This document shows positions 6,563-12,308 of a stretch of DNA of 12,308 nucleotides, in pieces. The DNA is from JADJPL01 sp049315745 (lineage in GTDB: Bacteria > Bacteroidota > Bacteroidia > Chitinophagales > Saprospiraceae): contig JBMOJO010000103.1 in assembly GCA_049315745.1 (NCBI GenBank), positions 1 through 12,308 of the forward strand, given 5' to 3'. Each line of letters opens with the position of its first letter. The stretch's first letter is position 1. The notes under the pieces are model-generated. The model searched no databases and was not told the DNA's origin. It worked only from the letters and a program-made list of their open reading frames with translations. The position numbers and the translations under genes are program-made.

Positions 6563-6731
6563 GGTACGCTCATTTTGATTGTGGTTAGGCCAGCGTGTGG
6601 CGCTCCCACGAGATTTCTACGAAGCCCGGGAATTCCCGGAGAATTTATTCAGGACCGCACTGCACAGCCCTATGTAAAGCTACAACGAACCTCGGAAAAA
6701 AGTTCCATTTCCTTGTGGCAAGGCCACGAAA
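6563..6731. other. Spacer between rpmG and DUF4295 gene
   Basis: The 169-bp gap is long for a ribosomal operon. It holds GTGGC-AAG-GCCAC (6715-6727) just after the rpmG stop and the perfect 14-bp palindrome CCGGGAATTCCCGG (6626-6639). On the minus strand TAGCTTTA (6683-6676) is one base off the -7 consensus, so a second promoter for the DUF4295 gene is possible. There is no convincing T-tract terminator. Confidence 0.4.
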
Positions 6732-6920
6732 CTATTTGATTTCCCGGTGTACGGTACGCTTTTTCAATACCGGGTTGTATTTGGTCAATTCGAGGCGGTC
6801 GGGTGTATTCTTGCGGTTCTTTTCGGTGACGTAACGCGAAGTACCGGGCATACCCGATTTTTTATGTTCCGTGCATTCCAGGATGATCAGGATGCGGTTA
6901 CCTTTGCTTTTCTTTGCCAT
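6732..6920 (-). CDS. rpmG: 50S ribosomal protein bL33
   Basis: This 62-residue protein is a component of the large ribosomal subunit near the E site. The N-terminus MAKKSKGNRI is followed by the family core IILECTEHK and by TSRYVTEKNRKNTPDRLEL, ending in KYNPVLKKRTVHREIK, all typical of bL33. Only one Cys (in ECTEH) remains, so it is the zinc-free form without the two CxxC pairs. It starts 41 bp after the rpmB stop on the same strand and is probably co-transcribed with rpmB. There is no Shine-Dalgarno sequence, as usual for the phylum. Confidence 0.96.
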   Translation of the reverse strand: MAKKSKGNRILIILECTEHKKSGMPGTSRYVTEKNRKNTPDRLELTKYNPVLKKRTVHREIK

Positions 6921-6961
6921 TGGACATTAGATTGATGGTCGGGAGATGGGAGAATAGGAAG

Positions 6962-7210
6962 TTAGAGTTTCACGCCGTGATCAACCCCTTTGGCTTCCAG
7001 TTTTTTCAAATAGTCATAGATGCCATATTTATCAATGGAACGCAGTGCGCTCATCGAAATTTTCAGCGTCACCCATTCTCCGGTTTCGGGGATAAAAAAG
7101 CGCTTGGACTTGATGTTGGGGAGGAAGCGCCGGCGGGTTTTACGGTTTGAGTGAGACACGTGGTTTCCGCTTATCGGACGCTTACCGGTTAATTGACAGA
7201 CCTTTGCCAT
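6962..7210 (-). CDS. rpmB: 50S ribosomal protein bL28
   Basis: This 82-residue large-subunit protein starts MAKVCQLTGKRPISGN, followed by HVSHSNRKTRRRFLPN, the signature of bL28, and ends with a helical basic tail (YDYLKKLEAKGVDHGVKL). It has full length for the Bacteroidota form. It heads the rpmB-rpmG-DUF4295 block and lies 93 bp downstream of the tRNA-Arg on the same strand, with no terminator between, so tRNA and rpmB may share a transcript. A weak match (TTGCTTTG, one base off) to the -7 element at about 7275-7268 could be a separate promoter. Confidence 0.97.
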   Translation of the reverse strand: MAKVCQLTGKRPISGNHVSHSNRKTRRRFLPNIKSKRFFIPETGEWVTLKISMSALRSIDKYGIYDYLKKLEAKGVDHGVKL

Positions 7211-7303
7211 TGTTGATCGTTTGATTGCCCTGGCTTCCCTTCTTTACCATTCGCTTCAGGAACCGGCCAAAGCAACTGATTGCCTTAATAATTTACTCGA
7301 TAG

Positions 7304-7377
7304 TGACTCCGAAAGGATTCGAACCTTTAACCTCCTGATCCGTAGTCAGGTGCTCTATCCAATTGAGCTACGGAGCC
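7304..7377 (-). tRNA. tRNA-Arg (anticodon ACG)
   Basis: The full cloverleaf reads from 7377 down to 7304 (74 nt): acceptor GGCTCCG/CGGAGTC (one G-U pair), D arm GCTC/GAGC, anticodon stem CCTGA/TCAGG with loop CTACGGA, 5-nt variable loop, and T arm AAAGG/CCTTT with loop TTCGAAT. The anticodon ACG reads CGN Arg codons after A34-to-inosine editing. The CCA end is not encoded (A then CT follow), so it is added by nucleotidyltransferase. Confidence 0.97.
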
Positions 7378-7403
7378 AAACCGCATTTATTTCAATGCGG
7401 ATG

Positions 7404-7411
7404 CAAAGATA
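7404..7411 (-). promoter_or_regulatory. Bacteroidota -7 promoter element for tRNA-Arg
   Basis: The minus strand reads TATCTTTG, an exact match to TAnnTTTG. A TTTC, one base off the -33 TTTG, lies 19 bp further upstream. The predicted transcript start is near 7397, about 20 nt before the tRNA. A small hairpin (CCGCATT/AATGCGG, 7381-7400) overlaps the start. Confidence 0.65.
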
Positions 7412-7505
7412 AGGGCATTTCGCTTTATCCGAAAGTTTTTTTATATTTTTTTATCGTCAGAATTGTCGGAACGTTCCGGGGCAGTATGCTGGGAAGGTAC
7501 GCAGG

Positions 7506-9125
7506 TCAATTGCCGACGACCTGGAATTTTTGGGTAGTCACTACATTTCCACGCAATAACTGGACATAATAAACCCCGGGCTTCCAGGTATGGACGGGTA
7601 TCGCGATGCCCTGGACTTCGTCTTTTCCGGAGCGATAGCTGCGTTGGTAGAAGCACTGCCCGAGGGTATTAAAGATACGCAATGCCGAGGGCTGTTCGGC
7701 AGGGGTGACAAAATCCAGATAAACCGAGTGGTTTGTCGGGTTAGGATAGACGTTGAGCCTGGTGCCGATGGTAGCCGGGTCAATACAATCCTCCAGCAGA
7801 AGGTTCAGGCTGTTGAAAATATTCAATCGGCCACCGGTTGCGCAGACGTCGGCGAGAACGGGCAGGCGGTCGGCGCCGTCGAGCAGGGCAGCGCGTATCC
7901 TTAGCGCGGTCTTATCGGGTTCGGAGAGTGCCTGGGTGCCAATTTTGCCACAGGGCAGACTGTAAAGCAGTGCGATGGCGCCGGCGAGGTGTGGGGCAGC
8001 GGCAGAATTGCCGTGAAACTCGCCATATCGGTTGAATGGCTTGGTCGTATAGGAATTCTGGCCCGGCGCCCCCAAATCTATTGACTTTTTGCCATAAGCA
8101 GAGCCGGGGTGGCGCTGGTCGGCGTTATTGGTATTCAGGACGGTGAGCAGGAAATCGCTCGGACAGGACGTAGGCATATCCCCGACCTCATCAATGTTCC
8201 AGGCGTTATTGGCGGCAGCAGCGGCAGTGAGTACGCCTGCTTTACCGAGGCGGTCGTACATCTCCCCCCACATCGGCTGCTGGTCGCAGAAGATGCGGTT
8301 GACCCCAAAGGAGGCATTGGTTGCGACGATGAACGCGCCCGCTTTACCACCTGTGCGGTTGTAACGGCTGCGCTGCTCGATGATGTATTCGTAAGCTGCA
8401 ATAATATGGCTGACCATTTTTGCTTCCATGACCATGAGCTTAACATCCCAGTTGATCCCGCTGACCCCTTTGCTGTTGTTGCCCTTGGCGCCAATGATAC
8501 CGGCCACGGAATGCCCGTGCTGTTCGGGTTTGTGGATGGGCGAATCCGTGATAAAATTCCAACCCATCACATCGTCAACATAGCCGTTGTTGTCGTTGTC
8601 TATGCCGTCACCGGGCGTCTCCCCGCGGTTGATCCAGATATTTTCCTGGATATCTTCGTGCTGGGTATCGAAGCCACTGTCCAGTACGGCCACAACGATC
8701 GTATCGCCCTGAGCGCTGACCCCGCCGGTGGTAATGCCCCAGGCTTTGTTGGCCTGAATAGCATACAGGCCCCACTGCTCCAGGACGTCGGGATCATTGG
8801 GATCATTGCGCGGTTCGAGGTAATAATCATACTGCACACTTTCCACGTCCGGAAAGCCCTTCAGCTCGCTCATCAATTCCTCCGCACTGATCGCGGCCGT
8901 ATCGTAGAGCAGCAGGCTGATATTTTTTTCGATACTGAGCTTTTTACCGATCCAGACCCCTCCACCTGCCCGGCTGTGGGTAGAGAAATCTGCGATGAAG
9001 TACTCCGGCGGCACAGCCCCCTTGAGTTTTACCAGCAAGCGGCTTTTGTTATAGACCTCAGTCCCCTGGGCGGCAAGTTCCAGGCAAAAAAGGATCAGGG
9101 GCAGGAGTAGCAATTCCTTGCGCAT
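7506..9125 (-). CDS. Subtilisin-like serine protease (S8) with T9SS type A sorting domain
   Basis: This is a secreted endopeptidase of 539 residues from the ATG at 9125; an in-frame Met at 9173 would lie inside a leader hairpin and precede the signal peptide. Residues 1-20 are the signal peptide (LLLLPLILFCLELAAQ). About 21-110 is an inhibitor-like propeptide. The peptidase domain runs from about 117 to 445, with catalytic D149 (VAVLDSG), H203 (QHGHSVAG), the oxyanion Asn in AAAAANN (about 306) and S374 (GNSAAAPHLAG). DGIDNDNNGYVDD (173-185) is an acidic, probably calcium-binding loop. Residues 458-539 form the type A sorting domain, starting LNVYPNPT and ending KPGVYYVQLLRG...KFQVVGN, which directs export across the outer membrane by the T9SS and is then removed. 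Glu/Asn residues around the Ser differ from classical GTSMASP but the triad is complete. It is divergent from priA and not in an operon. Confidence 0.95.
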   Translation of the reverse strand: MRKELLLLPLILFCLELAAQGTEVYNKSRLLVKLKGAVPPEYFIADFSTHSRAGGGVWIGKKLSIEKNISLLLYDTAAISAEELMSELKGFPDVESVQYDYYLEPRNDPNDPDVLEQWGLYAIQANKAWGITTGGVSAQGDTIVVAVLDSGFDTQHEDIQENIWINRGETPGDGIDNDNNGYVDDVMGWNFITDSPIHKPEQHGHSVAGIIGAKGNNSKGVSGINWDVKLMVMEAKMVSHIIAAYEYIIEQRSRYNRTGGKAGAFIVATNASFGVNRIFCDQQPMWGEMYDRLGKAGVLTAAAAANNAWNIDEVGDMPTSCPSDFLLTVLNTNNADQRHPGSAYGKKSIDLGAPGQNSYTTKPFNRYGEFHGNSAAAPHLAGAIALLYSLPCGKIGTQALSEPDKTALRIRAALLDGADRLPVLADVCATGGRLNIFNSLNLLLEDCIDPATIGTRLNVYPNPTNHSVYLDFVTPAEQPSALRIFNTLGQCFYQRSYRSGKDEVQGIAIPVHTWKPGVYYVQLLRGNVVTTQKFQVVGN

Positions 9126-9152
9126 AGTAAGTTTGTTTAAAAAATGGTCAAA

Positions 9153-9200
9153 TAAAAAAAGCTGGCCCCCCATGCACCCGGCACGGAGTAGTCAGCTTTT
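9153..9200 (-). promoter_or_regulatory. Leader hairpin with T-tract before the subtilase gene
   Basis: On the minus strand AAAAGCTG (9200-9193) pairs with CAGCTTTT (9164-9157), and inside it CCGTGC (9186-9181) pairs with GCATGG (9175-9170). Seven T follow, the shape of an intrinsic terminator. The inner stem has a G-U pair only in the minus-strand RNA (A-C in the other), which fixes the strand. It lies about 30 nt before the subtilase ATG, so it is an attenuator, a 5' stabilising stem or the end of a small RNA. Confidence 0.55.
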
Positions 9201-9208
9201 CAAAGTTA
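9201..9208 (-). promoter_or_regulatory. Probable -7 promoter element for the subtilase leader
   Basis: The minus strand reads TAACTTTG, an exact match to TAnnTTTG, 76-83 nt before the subtilase ATG. No convincing -33 TTG is seen upstream. The predicted transcript start (about 9194) coincides with the beginning of the leader hairpin. Confidence 0.5.
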
Positions 9209-9460
9209 TTCTGTTGTTGGCCCGAGGGCCTCACTTGTTTCTAATTTCCAAATATCATGCCAAAGGGAGGCCGCCTTCGTTGTTCTGCTAAAAATCGCCC
9301 GTTCCGTATTGTTACACTCGTTCTGCCAACGTCATCGCCGGCGATAAATGCACGCGCCGCTCATCGCGACGGGATCCGGTTTCAAAGCGATTCGAATGAA
9401 CTATTCCTGGCTCGGTCTTGTTTTTAACATTTTGTTTTAATTTTAGCGTTGTGTAAAAGT
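9209..9460. other. Divergent spacer between subtilase leader and repeat element
   Basis: No coding region is supported in these 252 bp. Short palindromes are present: GGCCC-GA-GGGCC (about 9219-9230) and ATCGCCGGCGAT (9334-9345). The far end (9448-9461) reads GTTGTGTAAAAGTC, which already resembles an end of the repeat element that follows. Confidence 0.4.
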
Positions 9461-9673
9461 CGGGGGTTGTGAAAAAAGGTTTTTGCCGCCTGCAGCGGCA
9501 GAATATTCTTTTGAAACCGACGTGTTTTTCATGATTTTGCTTCGCAAAATCATGAAAAACACGTCGGTTTCAAACTTAAATTTGGCGCGAAGCGCCGAAA
9601 AAAGACTTTTTACACAACCCCAGAACATAATTTGGCGCGAAGCGCCGTAAAGAACCTTTTCACACAACCCCGG
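9461..9673. repeat. Nested palindromic element, copy 2 (163-bp core plus 50-bp duplicated end)
   Basis: The core 9461-9623 matches the copy at 3188-3352 in order and spacing: GGGTTGTG end, GC hairpin (GCCGCCTGCAGCGGC), AGAATATTCT, a perfect 30-bp stem with TTC loop (9511-9573), GGCGC-GAA-GCGCC, and ACACAACCCC end. The module 9581-9623 is repeated at 9631-9673 with a 50-bp period. The outer right end (CCTTTTCACACAACCCC) pairs best with the left end at 9461. It lies between divergent genes, so it cannot be only a transcription terminator. Confidence 0.85.
9511..9573. repeat. Perfect 30-bp inverted repeat with TTC triloop
   Basis: The left arm is 9511-9540, the loop is 9541-9543 (TTC), and the right arm is 9544-9573, all bases paired. 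Aligned from the apex, its arm differs from that of the 3240-3300 hairpin at about ten positions, each compensated on the other arm. Confidence 0.95.
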
Positions 9674-9744
9674 GGTTCCCGTTTGTAAAAAGGGACTTTC
9701 CCCCGATATTGGCCTTCGTAATAGTCTTTTGAAAAACTGTGCGT

Positions 9745-12219
9745 ATGGAGCTTCACCAGCCTGCCCCGGAAGACGGCCGATATGCCGATGTCCTGCTGCC
9801 CCTGGCATTGCCCAGGACTTATACTTATTTAGTCCCCCCTGAGCTGGCCGAAGGGGTACGGGCAGGGGTGCGGGTAGAAGTTGCGTTTGGCAAAAAGAAA
9901 CGCTACTCCGCGATTATACTCGACGCCAATGCAAAGCAGCCAACGGGATATTCGCCAAAACCCATTCTTTCCCTGATTGATGAGCACCCGATTGCCCTGC
10001 CGGTACAGCTCCGCTTCTGGCAGTGGCTCGCTACTTATTATTGCTGCACCCTGGGCGAGGTCATGAACGCGGCCCTGCCTGCCCATTTTAAGCTTGCCAG
10101 CGAGACGAGCGTCACCCTGGGCCCGTTTTTTGAAGAAGGCCATGCCGGCCTGGACGACAAGGAATATCTCGTCGCTGAAGCCCTGAGCATACAGCAGGAA
10201 CTCACCCTGCAAAACATCCAGGATATCCTCCAGCAGCAGTCCGTGCTGCCGTTAATCCGCAGAATGCTCGATAAAAAACTGATTTCTTTAAAAGAAGACC
10301 TGAAAGAAAAATACAAGCCAAAAATCACTGTTTGTGTGCGTCTTTGCCCACCCTATGCCGAAGACCCCCGACAGCTCGAAAATGCCTTTGCGCGCCTGGC
10401 GCGTTCCGGCAGACAGGTCGAGACGCTGATGGCTTATCTGCAGCTTTCCAGGCAACATGGGTTTGTCCGACGGGAAGACCTCTACAAAACCGCACAAGTT
10501 GATGCTGCCGTGCTGAAAGCGCTCGTCCAGAAAGGCATCCTGGAACCCTACGAGCGCGAAGTCAGCCGATTGGGCAGCTATGAAGAGGCAACGGTAGATG
10601 CCCCTGTATTGTCGCAACAACAAGAAGACGCCCTGCATGCGCTGCGGGATATTTTCAAAACTAAAGATACCGCCCTGATCCATGGCGTAACCGGCAGCGG
10701 GAAAACCCGCGTTTATATCGAATTAATCCGGGAGGCTATCCGCCGAAACGAACAGGTACTTTATTTACTGCCCGAAATCGCGCTCACTACCCAGATCATT
10801 GAACGCCTGAAAAAAATTTTCGGGAATGATGTCGTCGTCTATCATTCCCGGTTCAGCAATAATGAGCGGATTGAAATCTGGCAGCAGGTGCTGCAGGGAA
10901 AACCCCTTGTCCTCGGGGCAAGGTCCGCCCTTTTCCTTCCGTTTAAGCGCCTGAAATGGATTATCGTGGATGAAGAACACGACCCTTCTTTCAAACAACA
11001 GGACCCAAACCCGCGCTACCACGGAAGGGATGCCGCCCTTTACCTCGCTTCGCTGTATGGGGCCAAAACGGTTTTGGGCAGTGCTACCCCCTCGCTGGAG
11101 TCCTACTACCACGCAAGGCGGGGCAAATATGGACTGGTAAATATGCCGGAACGCTTTGGCGGGCTGCAAATGCCCGCACTTAGTCTGGTTGACCTCAAGA
11201 CGGAAATACAGCAGAATAGGCTAAAAGGGCATTTTTCCCAGCCTTTACTGGAAGCGCTTAAAGATACCCTGGCGAAAGGGGAGCAGGCAATCCTGTTCCA
11301 GAACCGTCGGGGCTTTGCCCCTGCCTTCCGCTGTGAGCTGTGTGCATGGCATGCAGAATGTGTCCATTGCGATGTCAGCATGACCTACCACAAAAAAAGC
11401 CACCTGCTGAAGTGCCATTACTGCAACTACCAGGCCAAGACCCCAACCGTCTGCCCCGCTTGTGGCAGCACAAAGCTATCGCTGCAGGGTTTCGGCACAG
11501 AAAAGGTCGAAGACGAATTCAAGGCCCATTTCCCCGAGGCAACGATTGTCCGAATGGATTATGATACGGTACGCTCGCGTTATGCACACGCACAGATTAT
11601 CCAGGACTTTGAAGAAGGACGTACGCAAGTGCTTGTCGGTACGCAGATGGTCACTAAAGGACTTGACTTTGAGCGGGTAGGCCTGGTCGGTATCCTCAGT
11701 GCCGACCAGTTGCTCAATTTCCCGGATTTCCGGGCTTCAGAACGTGCTTTCCAGCTCATGACTCAAGTCAGTGGACGGGCAGGTAGAAAGCATAAGCAGG
11801 GGTCGGTCCTCATCCAGGCAATGAATATTGGCCACCCCATAATCCGGGAAGTTATGGCACAGGATTTTAGCGGGTTTTTTGAACGGGAGGCACAGGAACG
11901 GCAACAATTCCATTATCCTCCTTATTTCCGGATTATCCGGATCACCCTTAAGCATGCCAAACCCGGGATCGTCAACCAGGCTGCCGAATTTTTGCACGCC
12001 TGCTTAAAACCAACGTTCGGGACAAAACTACAAGGCCCCGCCCTCCCGCCTGTCGCACGAATCCGCGGATTATTCCTGCTCGACTTTTTGCTCAAACTGG
12101 AGCGCGACCACCCCCGCCTGGCTGAAGCTAAAACACGCATCCTCCAGGCAGGTGCCGAGCTGAATGCCCAGCCTGGCATGTCGGGTGTCCGGGTAGCCAT
12201 AGATGTGGACCCGGGGTAG
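9745..12219 (+). CDS. priA: Primosomal protein N' / replication restart helicase PriA
   Basis: PriA is a 3'-to-5' DNA helicase that recognises stalled or repaired forks and reloads the replicative helicase. The 824-residue protein starts at ATG 9745; a GTG at 9739 would add two residues. Residues about 10-105 form the 3'-DNA-end-binding domain (YADVLLPLALPRTYTYLVP). Walker A GVTGSGKT is at 314-321, the Walker B DEEH at 409-412 and motif III GSATPSLESYYHA follows. The zinc module has eight Cys: C530, C533, C539, C542, C557, C560, C570, C573. Helicase motifs V and VI are GTQMVTKGLDFERVGLVGI and QVSGRAGRKHKQGSVLIQ. All elements are intact, so it should be active. It is divergent from the subtilase. 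TAGTCTTTTG at about 9723-9732 is one base longer than a -7 element and too near the start to be a sure promoter. Confidence 0.97.
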   Translation: MELHQPAPEDGRYADVLLPLALPRTYTYLVPPELAEGVRAGVRVEVAFGKKKRYSAIILDANAKQPTGYSPKPILSLIDEHPIALPVQLRFWQWLATYYCCTLGEVMNAALPAHFKLASETSVTLGPFFEEGHAGLDDKEYLVAEALSIQQELTLQNIQDILQQQSVLPLIRRMLDKKLISLKEDLKEKYKPKITVCVRLCPPYAEDPRQLENAFARLARSGRQVETLMAYLQLSRQHGFVRREDLYKTAQVDAAVLKALVQKGILEPYEREVSRLGSYEEATVDAPVLSQQQEDALHALRDIFKTKDTALIHGVTGSGKTRVYIELIREAIRRNEQVLYLLPEIALTTQIIERLKKIFGNDVVVYHSRFSNNERIEIWQQVLQGKPLVLGARSALFLPFKRLKWIIVDEEHDPSFKQQDPNPRYHGRDAALYLASLYGAKTVLGSATPSLESYYHARRGKYGLVNMPERFGGLQMPALSLVDLKTEIQQNRLKGHFSQPLLEALKDTLAKGEQAILFQNRRGFAPAFRCELCAWHAECVHCDVSMTYHKKSHLLKCHYCNYQAKTPTVCPACGSTKLSLQGFGTEKVEDEFKAHFPEATIVRMDYDTVRSRYAHAQIIQDFEEGRTQVLVGTQMVTKGLDFERVGLVGILSADQLLNFPDFRASERAFQLMTQVSGRAGRKHKQGSVLIQAMNIGHPIIREVMAQDFSGFFEREAQERQQFHYPPYFRIIRITLKHAKPGIVNQAAEFLHACLKPTFGTKLQGPALPPVARIRGLFLLDFLLKLERDHPRLAEAKTRILQAGAELNAQPGMSGVRVAIDVDPG

Positions 12220-12258
12220 AAAATACCTAAAAAACTATTTTTCCCAATTATCTCCCCC

Positions 12259-12308
12259 TTAAAACCGCATCATCTGCCGGGTCTCTACCCAAGACGATCC
12301 GCCGATCT
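12259..12308 (-). CDS. Possible C-terminal end of a gene entering from the right
   Basis: On the minus strand a frame open from the right edge ends at a TAA (12259-12261), giving IGGSSWVETRQMMRF. It would be convergent with priA, leaving a 39-bp gap. The mix of Gly/Ser/Trp and the final Phe would suit the end of a secreted or outer-membrane protein. Fifteen codons cannot establish this; an open frame this short is common by chance. Confidence 0.25.
   Translation of the reverse strand, partial: IGGSSWVETRQMMRF

Noticed and set aside
6626..6639. CCGGGAATTCCCGG palindrome as an operator
   Set aside because: A single 14-bp palindrome with no second copy, no promoter next to it and no regulator in the window; kept only as a note in the spacer.
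8109..9110. A 333-codon open frame on the plus strand inside the subtilase gene
   Set aside because: It is antisense to the catalytic core of the S8 protease, begins and ends inside it, and resembles no protein family I know.
9247..9262. Sigma-54-like TGGCAT-N5-TTGGA on the minus strand upstream of the subtilase gene
   Set aside because: The invariant GC at -12 reads GG, and a TAnnTTTG element lies closer to the gene.
12220..12258. Terminator after priA
   Set aside because: The A/T-rich stretch has no stem of useful length.

Overview
The window looks like a chromosomal segment of a Bacteroidota bacterium, probably of the Saprospiria/Chitinophagia type. The evidence is a subtilase with a C-terminal sorting domain of the type IX secretion system (T9SS), a secreted protease with BACON and GEVED modules, the gene order rpmB-rpmG-DUF4295-ftsY, the near absence of Shine-Dalgarno sequences, and two matches to the Bacteroidota -7 promoter element TAnnTTTG. 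The lineage below phylum level is inference.

Layout. Positions 1-2446 (minus) hold most of a large secreted astacin-like (M12A) metalloprotease followed by BACON, FN3 and GEVED modules; it runs off the left edge. At 2625-3164 (minus) is an exported methionine sulfoxide reductase MsrB, and at 3354-3821 (minus) a four-helix membrane protein of unknown function. Between these two lies a 165-bp nested palindromic element. A 386-bp gene-free stretch (3822-4207) holds a second kind of dense hairpin array. Then come a minus-strand RlpA/SPOR cell-wall protein (4208-5170), ftsY (5285-6238), a terminator, a DUF4295 protein, rpmG, rpmB and tRNA-Arg(ACG) (all minus, 6386-7377). A T9SS-exported subtilase (7506-9125, minus) and priA (9745-12219, plus) are divergent. 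Their 619-bp spacer holds a leader hairpin with a T-tract and a second, partly duplicated copy of the nested palindromic element. A possible gene end lies at the right edge.

How it fits together. ftsY, rpmB, rpmG, DUF4295 and the tRNA form a translation and membrane-targeting block. priA is replication-restart housekeeping. The two proteases, MsrB and RlpA are envelope or secreted proteins. These are ordinary functions.

The less ordinary content is intergenic. The two copies of a roughly 165-bp element share ends, flanking hairpins and spacing. Their central 29-30-bp hairpin arms differ at about ten positions, yet each copy is perfectly self-complementary. Hairpin apices in both copies, and in the third structured region, carry the heptamer GCGAAGC (on one strand or the other), a sequence known to make an exceptionally stable DNA mini-hairpin. 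No transposase is present in the window.
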